Source: Devosia sp. (GTDB lineage: Bacteria > Pseudomonadota > Alphaproteobacteria > Rhizobiales > Devosiaceae). From it: a stretch of 64,000 bases of DNA. Position numbers and translations under genes: made by a program. The stretch is taken from NCBI RefSeq assembly GCF_014860165.1, contig NZ_JACZKG010000049.1, positions 1-64,000 on the forward strand, written 5' to 3'. Of the stretch, positions 40,657 to 50,800 are shown in pieces (position 1 is the first letter of the stretch; every line of letters starts with the position of its first letter). The notes beneath the pieces were generated by a model, which did not search any database, was not told the origin of the DNA, and saw only the letters and a program-made list of their open reading frames with translations.

Positions 40657-41727
40657 TTGGCTAAGCCGCTGCAATCGAGTGCCGCCGCACCAACCGCCGC
40701 AGAATACCCCGACAACGAGGGCATAGAGCGGCGCCGACACCCGCGCTATCGCATGGACGCCCCCGAGGAAGAACCCGTGCAGGTCAGCCCGCAGGTCGAT
40801 CGGCGCCAGCGCGAGCGGCGCACCATCGACGAGATGCGTGCCGAGTTGCAGCGCGTCTATGTCGCTCCGGTCAATCCCGGCACTCGCGGTAGCTGGTTCG
40901 GCCGGTTCAACGTCAAACCCACACGCATCTTGCTTCTGCTCGTGGCCCTCATGGCCGGCGGCATGGCCGCCTATCTTGCCACCGCAGGATCACGATCTGC
41001 CGTTGCCGAGGCGTCCGCTGAGGCTGTGCCGGAGGTCGTCAAGGAGCCGCGCATCCGTGTGCTGGTGGCCAAGACCGCGATCGGCATCGGCCAGCAATTG
41101 CTTCCCGCTTCCATCGGTTGGGAAGAATGGCCTGAGGGCTCGATCCTTGCTGACTACATCACCGCAGAGGCCACGCCCGAAGCGGCGGAAAACCTGTCGG
41201 ACGCCGTGGCCCGCTTTGCATTCTTCCCCGGCGACCCGATCCGCGACCAGAAGCTGGTGCGCGACGCACAGGGTTATCTCTCCGCCGTGCTCGAACCCGG
41301 CATGCGGGGTGTTTCTGTCTCGGTTTCGGCGCTAACCGGGTCTGGCGGGTTCATCAGCCCCAATGACCATGTCGATGTGCTGCTGACCCGCAACCTTCCT
41401 GGAGCCGAAGCGTCAGAAACCGTGCTGCGCAACGTTCGCGTCCTGGCCATCAATGCCAGGCTGGGCGAGACCGGATCGACCGGTGCCTCCGAAGAGCAGG
41501 AGAGCGGGCGAGCCCCGATATTCAGTGAGGCCATCGCCACGCTTGAACTCGACGAGACCGGCGCGCAGGTGATCATCGGCGCCTCTGCCCTGGGCCGCCT
41601 GACTCTCGTTCTGCGCGCCATGAGCGACTTCGGCGAGGCGGAAAACACCGGGGACCTGCGGGCCAACCAGGCGATCCGGCTGACCAGCCCGTTCTGGACA
41701 TCGATGGGCACCGCGCTGGTGCGGTGA
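40657..41727 (+). CDS. CpaB/RcpC-like Flp pilus assembly protein
   Basis: This is a CpaB-type protein of about 356 residues. It has a cytoplasmic arginine-rich lead (ERRRHPRYRMDA, QVDRRQRERR), one membrane segment (ILLLLVALMAGGMAAYLATA) and a periplasmic SAF-type part with RIRVLVAKTAIGIGQQLLPA, then FFPGDPIRDQKLVRDAQGYL and the GMRGVSVSVSALTGSGGFIS segment. TTG 40657 has GAGGGA 4-5 nt upstream and is my preferred start; an open frame goes back to TTG 40570. It helps build the tad pilus with the CpaC secretin next door. Confidence 0.82.
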   Translation: MAKPLQSSAAAPTAAEYPDNEGIERRRHPRYRMDAPEEEPVQVSPQVDRRQRERRTIDEMRAELQRVYVAPVNPGTRGSWFGRFNVKPTRILLLLVALMAGGMAAYLATAGSRSAVAEASAEAVPEVVKEPRIRVLVAKTAIGIGQQLLPASIGWEEWPEGSILADYITAEATPEAAENLSDAVARFAFFPGDPIRDQKLVRDAQGYLSAVLEPGMRGVSVSVSALTGSGGFISPNDHVDVLLTRNLPGAEASETVLRNVRVLAINARLGETGSTGASEEQESGRAPIFSEAIATLELDETGAQVIIGASALGRLTLVLRAMSDFGEAENTGDLRANQAIRLTSPFWTSMGTALVR

Positions 41728-41852
41728 GGCCGCCGGAAAGCGGTGTTAAGTGGGCATTGACGGCACCCTGATAGCTTTGAATGAACATCACGATGGCGGA
41801 GTTGGGTACGGTGACACAGTTGGTCCTGGGGAAGAGAGGTGGCACTCCGTTG

Positions 41853-43247
41853 ATGCGCACCTGCGGTCGCCTCGGTCGTACCGCCTGCGTTGCTTTGGCA
41901 TTGGCGCTGACCACACTGGCCCCCGCCGTCCCTGCCCTCGCGCAGACGGTCAATTACGATATCGCCAGCACCTCGGTCATGAGGATCAACCTACCTGTCT
42001 CGCAGGCGGTGACAGTGACGGTCTCGGGCGCGGTCGGCAAGGTGGTGTCGGCCGATGCCGCCATTGCCGACGCCCAGATGATCACCAACAAGTCCCTCTA
42101 CCTCATCGGCAAGTCCTTCGGCACCACGACCGTGAACCTGTTTTCCGATGTGGGTGAACCGATCGGCCTGCTGGCGGTCGAAGTGGGCGCCGATACGGCC
42201 GACATGACCAGCGCCATCCGATCGGCGGTGCCGAATTCGGATGTTCGCGTCAGCACGGTGAACGGACGCGTACGCCTCTCGGGCTCGGTGAGCGATGAAG
42301 GCTCCATGCAGAAAGTACTGCAGATCGTCGACCAGTATGGCAGCCCTAGCGTGATCAACACCATCACCCTGGCCGGCGGCCAACAGGTCAATCTCGAGGT
42401 TCGGATACTCGAAGCGCAACGTGACGCCGGGCGGCAGCTTGGTATCCAGTGGGGCGGCACGGTCGGTGGAGTTTCGGCCAATATCAGCGGCGGCCCCAAC
42501 AATCCCGCTGGCAGCGCCGCTTCGTTCTCGTCCTTCGCCACCAGCGTGCTGGCTGGCCTCACGGGCGTGAGCCTGACCGCGACCATCAATGCCCTCGAGG
42601 CCAAGAGCCTCGTTCGCACCCTGGCCGAACCGAACCTGACCACGCTGTCAGGCGTCAAGGCAAGCTTCTTGGCCGGTGGCCAGGTCCCCATCCGGGTCTC
42701 GGATGGCGACGGCGGCGCGACCATCGAATATCGCGACTTCGGCGTGCGCCTGGTGTTCACGCCCATCGTGCTCGATGGCGACCGCATCCAGATCCAGTTG
42801 ACGCCCGAAGTAAGCAGCATCGGCGCGATGACCGCCGCCGGCGATCCTGTTTTCAGCACCCGCACGCTCGATGCGACGGTGGAACTGCGCGATGGGCAGA
42901 GCTTTTCCGTGGCCGGCCTGCTGCAGGCAAGCTCCAACACCAGTCAGAACCAATTGCCCTGGATTGGTGATGTTCCCATCCTCGGGGCGCTGTTCAGGTC
43001 GTCGAGCTACCAGAAGAATGACACCGAGCTGGTGGTCATTGTCACGCCGCGCCTGGTCCAGCCGGCAACGCCCGGACAACTGCTGGCCACACCGCTGGAC
43101 GGAACCGCCCCCGCCACTGATGCCGAGTTCTTCCTGCTTGGCCAGATGGAGGTCACGCCCAAGTTGATCCAGAACCTTGAAGCCAGGGCCAGCGTCAACG
43201 GCGCCTTCGGCTACATGATCGACCTCGGCCTGGGTGAGACCAATTGA
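41853..43247 (+). CDS. CpaC/RcpA-like secretin of Flp pilus
   Basis: This is a 464-residue outer-membrane secretin. A signal peptide (MRTCGRLGRTACVALALALT, then TLAPAVPALAQ) precedes a pilus-type N-domain, a BON-like segment (RVSTVNGRVRLSGSVSDEGS) and the secretin domain (about 230-420: VNLEVRILEAQRDAGRQLGI, LAEPNLTTLSGVKASFLAGG, VPILGALFRSSSYQKNDTEL, VIVTPRLVQP). ATG 41853 fits the signal peptide better than ATG 41781. It forms the pilus exit channel. Confidence 0.84.
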   Translation: MRTCGRLGRTACVALALALTTLAPAVPALAQTVNYDIASTSVMRINLPVSQAVTVTVSGAVGKVVSADAAIADAQMITNKSLYLIGKSFGTTTVNLFSDVGEPIGLLAVEVGADTADMTSAIRSAVPNSDVRVSTVNGRVRLSGSVSDEGSMQKVLQIVDQYGSPSVINTITLAGGQQVNLEVRILEAQRDAGRQLGIQWGGTVGGVSANISGGPNNPAGSAASFSSFATSVLAGLTGVSLTATINALEAKSLVRTLAEPNLTTLSGVKASFLAGGQVPIRVSDGDGGATIEYRDFGVRLVFTPIVLDGDRIQIQLTPEVSSIGAMTAAGDPVFSTRTLDATVELRDGQSFSVAGLLQASSNTSQNQLPWIGDVPILGALFRSSSYQKNDTELVVIVTPRLVQPATPGQLLATPLDGTAPATDAEFFLLGQMEVTPKLIQNLEARASVNGAFGYMIDLGLGETN

Positions 43248-43477
43248 TGGCGCGGCTTGTCCTGAAAGGCGGAGCGGCGCTGGCCATTGCCCTGCTCGCC
43301 ACCGGCTGCACCTATGACCACCTGCAGCGCACCGACCGAGTCGCGTTTCGAGCCGGCAATGCGGTGCGGGCCAACATGGCCATCCAGACGGTCAACCCGT
43401 CCAAGGGCTCGCAATATGTCACGACCGGCCTTGGCGCCAACGGTAACGTGATGCCAGTCGCTCCGGCCCAGCCCTGA
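43247..43477 (+). CDS. Small pilus-associated lipoprotein (CpaD-like)
   Basis: This is a 76-residue lipoprotein: MARLVLKGGAALAIALLATG followed by CTYDHLQRTDRVAFRAGNAV. The cysteine at about residue 21 follows a lipobox-like ATGC. It overlaps the secretin stop (TGATG) and is coupled to it. In tad loci a short lipoprotein of this type stands in the CpaD position; this one is only a third of the usual CpaD length. It probably assists secretin placement in the outer membrane. Confidence 0.65.
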   Translation: MARLVLKGGAALAIALLATGCTYDHLQRTDRVAFRAGNAVRANMAIQTVNPSKGSQYVTTGLGANGNVMPVAPAQP

Positions 43478-43503
43478 TCGCCGGACCGCGGTGGCAGCCC
43501 GGG

Positions 43504-44022
43504 TCAGGCCCGGGTCGCAGCGCTGGTCAACATCTGGATGTTGTTGGCGATCAGCACGTTGTCGGGATCAAGGCTGAGCGCACGACGGAAATTGGTCAGC
43601 GCCGCCGTCAGGTTGCCGCGCAGCATGTAGGAATAGCCCACATTGTTGTAGTATTGCGCGGTGTCGCCCGAGAGCTGGTGGAGGCTGGCATAAACCCGGT
43701 CCGAGAGGTCGAACCGGCCCAGCCGGTCGTAGGAGGCACCGAGCCCGACATAGCCTTCAGTGTTCTTGGGCGAGAGTTCGACAACACGCTGGTAGAACGC
43801 GGCCGAATAGCCAAAGTCATTGTTGCGGAAGTGGGTCCTGGCCTCGGCCAGCGCCGCTTCGGGCGTCGTCGGCTGGCGACCGGACAGATCGGCGACCTGT
43901 TGCTTGGAATTGCCAAACGCACTCGCGCCAAGGCCGCCTGTGGCGCAGCCGGACAGCGGCACCACCGCCATCAGCGCGACCAGGATTCCCGAGCGCAAAA
44001 CACTACTGCAGCAGCGATACAT
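43504..44022 (-). CDS. TadD-like TPR lipoprotein
   Basis: This is a 172-residue protein with a lipoprotein signal (LMAVVPLSGCATGG, lipobox LSGC) and about three tetratricopeptide repeats (ALAEARTHFRNNDFGYSAAF, GYVGLGASYDRLGRFDLSDR, NNVGYSYMLRGNLTAALTNF, RRALSLDP). It matches TadD, a pilotin-like tad pilus factor. It converges with the cpaB-cpaC genes. The rest of a tad locus (cpaA, E, F, tadB, C, flp pilin) is not in this window. Confidence 0.8.
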   Translation of the reverse strand: MYRCCSSVLRSGILVALMAVVPLSGCATGGLGASAFGNSKQQVADLSGRQPTTPEAALAEARTHFRNNDFGYSAAFYQRVVELSPKNTEGYVGLGASYDRLGRFDLSDRVYASLHQLSGDTAQYYNNVGYSYMLRGNLTAALTNFRRALSLDPDNVLIANNIQMLTSAATRA

Positions 44023-44329
44023 GCCGATGCCCCTCTAACCCCGCCGCGACCAAAGAAGGGTCGTAGCTCCGCGATCCGAACTTAGTCGATCCCAGCGTTA
44101 ATCATCGTAAATGCGGCGGGGAACTCTGGAATCAGGCTTACCGGACCGTAAAAACCCGGAACTCATGTATTGAGGGTCACCCGGCGGATAGGCTTCCATA
44201 GGTTGCCGCCGCAAAGAGATGTGTGAATGTCCGTTATTCGGTCCGGATCGTGCCCTTTTGCGTAGTGTAACTGAGGCTTGGCCTCCACGCATTTCCGGAT
44301 TGGTCGGACTGGTTAGCGTGCGGGCACTG

Positions 44330-44620
44330 CCGGCAAGCTGACGAGGGATCATCGCTCAATGGGGCGACGGATTCCAGTGTCATATATATCTGGCGCGCTG
44401 GACGGCCCATTCATCGTTCTGTTCGAGCAGGATGGCGCCCACGAGGCGGACGATGGCGTCCTCGTTGGGAAATTGCCTGCGCCCTCGGTCCGACGCTTCA
44501 CCTCGCCATTGGCGCGCTCGATTGGGTTGTTGCTGTGCAGCTGGTCCGGTGCGCTCCTTGGGGAAGCTCATAGGGTTGTCCCCACCGGGGATGGGCCTCC
44601 ATTTTCGGCAGCGCTCGCAT
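44330..44620 (-). mobile_element. IS256-family transposase remnant
   Basis: Minus-strand reading gives SNNPIERANGEVKRRTEGAG, then after a one-base loss FPNEDAIVRLVGAILLEQND and EWAVQRARY, then after an extra AT dinucleotide MTLESVAPLSDDP. This is the C-terminal end of an IS256/Mutator-type transposase (HSxNPIERxNxEVKRRTxVVGIFPNE). It has at least two frameshifts and no 5' half. Decayed and inactive. Confidence 0.75.
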
Positions 44621-44644
44621 CCACGACACCGTCAAGATCGAAGA

Positions 44645-45011
44645 ACGAGTCGTGGCGGCCCAACAGCATCATCGACGGTGACTGATGGGTCCAAGCGTCC
44701 GGGCAATTGCATTAGTGGAAGTCACCTGCGGCGGTTAGCACTAATTGAAGGGGCGGCTGACTGCCGAATTCGTCCCAGAACCGGACGAGCCGCTCCCGGC
44801 CCCTACCCTGCCCTTCCGCTTGGCGCCCCAAACCGGTCATCCGACCCGCCTTGGGCGCTTCCTGGAAGCTGTCATCAAGGTTTAGGTCGTTTCAACGTCG
44901 AGTATGCGGAGGGGACGGTTGCTTGTTGAGGAAATCGAGAACAGGCCGCTTCCATAAAGTTTGCGTCCGATCGCCGCCTCACATACCTTTGAAAGCGAAT
45001 GCGAGCCTATC
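44645..45011. other. Intergenic between IS remnant and sensor kinase
   Basis: No gene. It contains a right-type repeat element at about 44823-44878, preceded by CCCCTACCCTGCCC as at 25.4 kb. The rest shows nothing recognisable. Confidence 0.45.
44823..44878. repeat. Dispersed repeat, right-type element, copy 5
   Basis: Starts GCGCCCCAAACCGGTCATCC and runs to GGGCGCTTCCTGGAAGCTG. It is the most diverged of the five right-type elements. Confidence 0.45.
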
Positions 45012-46838
45012 CTATGGCACACTTTCCAAAGCAGGAAGACTGCAGGGGAGACTGACCGTGAGGCGCATGCCGCCTGACAACGGGTCGAGCGTCACCCCTC
45101 CGCCAAGCGAAGCAGCGCGCTGGCGCATATTGCCCAGTCCATTGCCACTGGTGGTCGGCAGGTCACTGCGTCCGTCATTCTCGACGGTGATACGAGCGGA
45201 GCCGTCCTCTGCTCGTTCACCCGTGACGGTAATGCGCTGCGCCGGACCGTGCTTGATGGCGTTCGTTACAGCCTCCTGAAGAATGCGCAGAAGCGCGAGC
45301 GCGTGGCCCGGGGTGACGCCGGCGATGGCGGGGAGGCGGTCCATCGACCATTCCATCGCGATATTGAGGCGGCGCAACTGCAACGAGACGCGCTCGCGGA
45401 AATAGGCGAGCGCTACGGGAATGTCCTCGTCTCCAATATCGAGCGACTGGATCACGAGGCGCAGATCGTCTAGGGCTTCGCGCGCCGTCTTTTCGATATC
45501 CGGATTCTCCGCGTTTTCGGCCTGGGCGATGATCGAGACGATATGGCCGGACAAGCCGTCATGCAGGTCTCGCGTCAGGCGCTGGCGCTCCTGCTCGCGG
45601 GCAATGTCGGCGGAAAGTTGAGTTTCATGTGCATGGGCTCTGGCAAGCTCCTCCTGCTGTTCATTGAGCCCGATGCGCATGGTTTCATTGGCAGCATCGA
45701 GCGTGTCGAGGGACTGCGTCAACCGTCGGAACAAGATGACCGCCAGCCCTGTGATCAGAAATATCTGCGGATAGAGAAGCAGGATGGCGCCGCGATCATA
45801 GACCCCGGCGATGCTGGCAGCATCGACAAACACATAGAAGATGATGGCCTCGATCCCCATCATGACCAGGGCGAATTCCTTATTGCGGGTCGCGCGGAAC
45901 GCCCGCCTGAGTGCGAGGGCAGTCGCCACCAGCCAGCCTATCGAGACGAAGACGAACGCAACGCCCAGCGGCCGGAAATAAGGATAGACCATCAGGGCAA
46001 CGAGGATGACCGCCGACCAGGAAAACGCGACGGGGATCAGCCAGCGCGGCCGCTGCCGACCGACCATGGCGCAGGCCAGGCCGAAAAGAATCATGCTGGA
46101 GAAGCTACCAACGCTGGTCACCACTATGGACGAGATGCCTGCGCGCAGCACATCGAACGGATTCATGCTTGCCAGATTGGTCAGCGTGAGGCTCACGCCC
46201 ATCAGGCAGAACCAGCCGTAGACGGCATCGCGCCGGGCCAGCCAGAGACCGGCGACGCCGATAGTGAGCAGGATGTACAGGGCTAGAACGCCGATTCGCT
46301 GCAGGTCCACCAGGAAGGCGAGAAGCCGGTAGTTGGGCAGGATCTGTTCGCTGGTTCCAAGATAGGCAGCTGCCAGATAACCGATCCTGAACCCCCCTTC
46401 GCGCGTCATGTGCACGCTAAGTACGTTCGTTCCGAGTTCGAGGGCGTTTTCAGGCAGGCGTGCAAGATGGGGCATCTCGTAAAGCGGGGCGGCCCAGGGT
46501 TGCGCGTGCACCACGAAGAGGTCCTGCCCGTTGAGCTGGACATGCGGGGTGAGGCGCGTCAGGGGGATCAGCAGATATTGCGCCCGTTCTCGCTCCTCTT
46601 CGTCGCGGAGCGTGAAGGTCAACCTGTATTCTACCTCATGCAAGCCCGCCGAAATGTCACGCGGCCAGGAATGGGGCAGGCTCACCGACTGGGGTGCCGC
46701 GCCATCGAGGGCAAAACTGGCTTGGTCGATGGTCAAAGCATCCGGCGTCGGCAACTGCACCAGGAGTGGAAGCATGGCCAGTATGACGAGGCCGACAAGG
46801 CCCGCAGCTCGGCCGATGATGTGTGCCCGACCCGTCAT
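45012..46838 (-). CDS. Sensor histidine kinase, NarL-system type
   Basis: This is a 608-residue kinase. A signal-anchor (about 10-30) is followed by a periplasmic region (about 30-175) resembling 7TMR-DISM extracellular domains, then about seven membrane helices (180-370), a coiled coil and the HisKA_3 dimerisation/phospho-acceptor segment LTRDLHDGLSGHIVSIIAQA (H426), and an HATPase_c domain (ILQEAVTNAIKHGPA, GNGLGNMRQRAASLGG). It ends 2 bases from the response-regulator gene transcribed ahead of it, forming a two-component pair. The stimulus is not evident. Confidence 0.86.
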   Translation of the reverse strand: MTGRAHIIGRAAGLVGLVILAMLPLLVQLPTPDALTIDQASFALDGAAPQSVSLPHSWPRDISAGLHEVEYRLTFTLRDEEERERAQYLLIPLTRLTPHVQLNGQDLFVVHAQPWAAPLYEMPHLARLPENALELGTNVLSVHMTREGGFRIGYLAAAYLGTSEQILPNYRLLAFLVDLQRIGVLALYILLTIGVAGLWLARRDAVYGWFCLMGVSLTLTNLASMNPFDVLRAGISSIVVTSVGSFSSMILFGLACAMVGRQRPRWLIPVAFSWSAVILVALMVYPYFRPLGVAFVFVSIGWLVATALALRRAFRATRNKEFALVMMGIEAIIFYVFVDAASIAGVYDRGAILLLYPQIFLITGLAVILFRRLTQSLDTLDAANETMRIGLNEQQEELARAHAHETQLSADIAREQERQRLTRDLHDGLSGHIVSIIAQAENAENPDIEKTAREALDDLRLVIQSLDIGDEDIPVALAYFRERVSLQLRRLNIAMEWSMDRLPAIAGVTPGHALALLRILQEAVTNAIKHGPAQRITVTGERAEDGSARITVENDGRSDLPTTSGNGLGNMRQRAASLGGGVTLDPLSGGMRLTVSLPCSLPALESVP

Positions 46839-46840
46839 GT

Positions 46841-47527
46841 CTATCGCGGCAGGATGCCGCGTTCGCGCGCCTCGAACACGGCCTGCGAGCGGTTGTTCAC
46901 GCTAAGCTTGCGGTAGATGTTGCGGATGTGGACGGGAACGGTGTTGCGGGAGATTTCGAGACGCGCGGCGATCTCCTCATAGGTCAGGCCCCGGGCGATG
47001 TGGTTGAGTATCTCCATTTCGCGCACCGTGAGATCTGACGGCGCGTCGGGCGTCCCGTCATGGGTCTCATGGCCAGCAAGGCGGCGCACCAAGAGGCGTG
47101 CAATGCTCGATGAAATCGGGGAGCGGCCCGCCAGGAGATCTTTGACCGCCTCGAGCAGATCGATAGCGTAGGCATCCTTGTGCAGATAGCCGGCGGCGCC
47201 GGCCTCGATGGCGTCGAGTACGGTGCGTTGGTCGGCAAGCACCGAGATGACCATGGCCTCCGCATCGGGCGAGATGTCCTTCAAGCGGCGGATTGCTTCT
47301 ATGCCGGTGCCGTCGGGCAAGCGCAGATCGGTAATCAGCAGGTCGACAGTTTCCCGCTCGATCACCTGTTTTGCATCGAAAAGCGTTCCACAGGCCGCAA
47401 TGAGGCTTCCTTGGTCCCAGCCTTCGAGGATTCGGGCAAGCCGGTTGCGCACCGGCACATCATCCTCGACAAGAAGGACGCGCCAGTTGGTCTTATTCTC
47501 GGTCCTCTCCGACGCCTCCCGGGCCAT
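46841..47527 (-). CDS. LuxR-family response regulator
   Basis: This is a 228-residue NarL-type response regulator. The receiver has E21-D22-D23, phospho-acceptor D67 (LLITDLRLPDG) and K117 (GYLHKDAY); the LuxR HTH is at about 165-220 (LTVREMEILNHIARGLTYEE, then IAARLEISRNTVPVHIRNIY). It is the first gene of an operon with the sensor kinase. It is divergent from the giant autotransporter across a 340-bp gap with inverted repeats, so the autotransporter is a candidate target. Confidence 0.88.
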   Translation of the reverse strand: MAREASERTENKTNWRVLLVEDDVPVRNRLARILEGWDQGSLIAACGTLFDAKQVIERETVDLLITDLRLPDGTGIEAIRRLKDISPDAEAMVISVLADQRTVLDAIEAGAAGYLHKDAYAIDLLEAVKDLLAGRSPISSSIARLLVRRLAGHETHDGTPDAPSDLTVREMEILNHIARGLTYEEIAARLEISRNTVPVHIRNIYRKLSVNNRSQAVFEARERGILPR

Positions 47528-47866
47528 ATTTGCCGCTCATATTCCTAGACGAAGGCCGCTGCCAGTCGATACCCCGATATACTGGCCGGGAGGACCGAAG
47601 ACGGCAAGTCTGCGACTGTAAGATCACTCCAATATCAAGCACATACTATGTTCATGGTATTTTCCCCTCTATCGCGCACAACTATTGGTTCCCGGTGACG
47701 TTTGACCGGGATTCGAACGGCGCGCGATCTCGATGGCGGCATCTTCATTTGCCGTGAAATTCATCCCTGATCGCCACTCCCAAGGATTCCGTACAGGCGC
47801 AAACCTTCCGACCGTTCGCTGAATTTGCGCGCACGGTCATCAGTGCAGGGCCGAGGGGGCGCAGTG
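47528..47866. promoter_or_regulatory. Divergent control region with two inverted repeats
   Basis: The gap between the response-regulator gene and the autotransporter holds an 8-bp near-palindrome ATACTATG-TT-CATGGTAT (47643-47660, one mismatch) and a 6-bp perfect inverted repeat CCCGGT-GACGTTTG-ACCGGG (47691-47710). Either could bind the response regulator; neither is proven. Confidence 0.5.
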
Positions 47867-50800
47867 ATGGGATCAGAGCCAACTGGAGCGGCGCGCCTTT
47901 CGGGCCTTGCGCATTCACAGCTCCTCGCAAACCTACTGTCTACCAGCGCGCTGTGCACGGCGGCGCTGCTTGCCTTCGGCGCACCTGCGGCATGGGCCGC
48001 AGATGTAGTCATCGACAACAGAACGGAAACCGTCGTCGGTACAGGCGGCGGCACGCAGGCCAGCCCGTGGACGATTAGCGGTGATCTTTTTCTGGGTGAT
48101 TGGGGGACCGGCAGGCTCGATATTTCCGCTGGCGGCGTGGTCAGCAATGAAGATAGCACTCTAGGCAGATTTTTGGGTTCAGGCACCGTAACGGTGGACG
48201 GCACCGGCTCCAAATGGACCAATTCGGCAATTCTCAATGTCGGTTCGAATGGCACGGGAACCGTGAGCATCACCAATGGCGGGGCGGTCAGCAATACATT
48301 TGGCACCATCGCCGGTGAGACCGGCTCAGAAGGCGCGGTGACGGTGGATGGCGCTGGCTCCACTTGGACGAATTCCGGCAGTCTTAAGATCGGCGATTTA
48401 GGCGCCGGCACTCTGACCATCGCCAATGACGGCAAGGTTACTGTGACCGGGCCATGGAAGACCGTGGATATTGCTTACGGTTCAGGCTCCACCGGCACGC
48501 TCAATATTGGCGCGGCGGCGGGCGAAGCGGCCGTTGGTGCGGGGACGCTCAGTGCGACGGAACTCATCTTTGGAGAGGGTGATGGCACGCTGGTCTTCAA
48601 TCACACCGAAGACTCTTATGGGTTCGCGGCGGATATTTCCGGCGTGGGCACGATCAACATTCTTTCGGGCCTGACCAATCTCACCGGCGATTCCTCCGGC
48701 TTCACCGGCACGACGAATGCGGACGGGGGCACACTGGTCATTACCGGCTGGCTCGGCGGGTTTACTGGCTATGTCGGCAGCAGCGTCGGATCGACGGGGA
48801 CTGTGTCAGTCCTGGGCGCGGGGGCAAGCTGGACGGCAAACAACTTGTACGTCGGCTACAATGGCACCGGCTCATTGACCATCGCGGGTGGCGCCACGGT
48901 GAGCAGCTTCGATGCAACGATCGGTTATGCCTCCGGCGCGCTCGGCACGGTGAGCGTGATCGGCGACGGCTCAAGCTGGGCAATCGCGAGCGGCCTCGAG
49001 ATTGGCCGCAGGGGCACGGGAACGCTCAATATTCTGGACGGGGCGATGGTCGCTGCCGGCGATGACACGAATATTGGCGACCGAGCGGGCAGTGACGGCA
49101 CGATGACTGTGTCGGGCACCGGCTCAAGCTTTGAAGCAGCAAGTTACACGATCTATGTCGGCAACGAGGGCACTGGCGAGCTGAATATCGAAGACGGCGG
49201 TGCGGTCAGCAATACTTATGGCTTTGTCGGTGACGACGCCGGCTCTGTCGGTACCGCGAACGTGGACGGCATGGGGTCCACATGGATCAATTCGCAGAGC
49301 CTTGTTGTCGGCAATTCAGGCTCGGGCACATTGAACATTACGGATGGCGGCGCGGTCAGTAGCAATGCGGGCTATGTCGGTAACAGCTCCAGTGCGGACG
49401 GCACGGTCACCGTGGACGGGACAGGTTCGAGCTGGACAAATGCGTCGTTCCTGACCATCAGCGAAGTCGGCGCGGGCACGCTGAACATCACCAATGGCGG
49501 GGCGGTCAGCAATACCTTTGGCTCCATCGGCAGCAGCACGGGGTCGAATGGCGCGGCGACGGTCGCGGGCGCGGGTTCCACATGGACCAATTCGGTGAGC
49601 CTCGTTGTCGGCAGTATCGGCACCGGTGAACTGACCATCGCCAATGGCGGGGCGGTCAGCGCCGGGGGCGGTAGTGGAAATGTCGTCATCGCCAATGACG
49701 TTGACGCCACCGGCACACTGAATATCGGCGCAGCGGCGGGCGATGCGGCGGCGGGCGCGGGCATTCTCGATGCGGGGAACATCATCTTCGGCGATGGTGA
49801 TGGCACGCTGGTGTTCAACCACACGGACGGCGATTACGAATTCGCGGCAGCAATTTCCGGCAATGCGGGCACCAGCAGCACCGCCGGCACTGGTAAGATC
49901 AACCACATTGCAGGCACCACCACCCTCACGGGCGATAGCTCCGGATTTTCAGGCACCACGACGATCACCGGCGGGTTCCTGAAGCTGGAAGGAACGCTTG
50001 GCGGCGTCTTGCGGGTGAATAATGGCGCGCTCAGCATCGAAAATGGCGGCGTCGCAAACTCGACGCTCGACAGCACCATAGGCGACGACACCAACGACGT
50101 CGGCTTCGCGACGGTGACAGGGCCCGGCTCCACCTGGACGAATGCGAACGATCTCTTTGTGGGCGACTTCGGCACGGGCGTTCTGACGATACTTGACGGC
50201 GCTTCGGTCAGCGACGACGCGGCCTATGTCGGCAACAATGCCGACGGAACCGGCACAGTCACCGTGAACGGTACGGGTTCGAGCTGGAACCATAACAACG
50301 AGTTTTCCATCGGCTATATGGGCGAGGGGATACTGAAGATCGAAAATGGCGGCTCTGTCGGTGCCGAAGACGGCTATATCGCCTATCAGGCGGGGTCTGA
50401 AGGCACGGTTACGGTCACCGGAGCCGGTTCGGTCTGGGACACGGATGCGACCATTGTAGGCGATCATGGCACCGGCAGGATCACCATTGCCGACGGTGGT
50501 GCGCTCGTGACCACGAACGGCTATCTCGGGGCGGAAACCGGCACAGGGATAGCAACGGTAACGGGCAGTGGCTCGACATGGACCAGCGCGCAGCGTCTTG
50601 TTATAGGCGATTCCGCGACGGGCACGATGACGATTGCCGATGGCGGCGTGGCCCGCTCAGACGCCGGGATTGTCGATCTCGGCAAGGAACTGGGTGCCAA
50701 TGGCACGCTCAATATCGGCGCGGCGGCGGGCGAGACGGCGGTGGGTGCTGGCACGCTTCAGGCCGAGATGGTTCAATTCGGTCAAGGTGCCGGCACAATC

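Noticed and set aside
44098-44352. Minus-strand frame of 84 codons beside tadD
   Set aside because: No ribosome site and no family marks; the last 33 codons look slightly protein-like but not enough to call.
48100-50700. Tandem repeats as a CRISPR array
   Set aside because: The repeats are in-frame protein repeats of about 150 bp with diverged DNA and no constant repeat with unique spacers.
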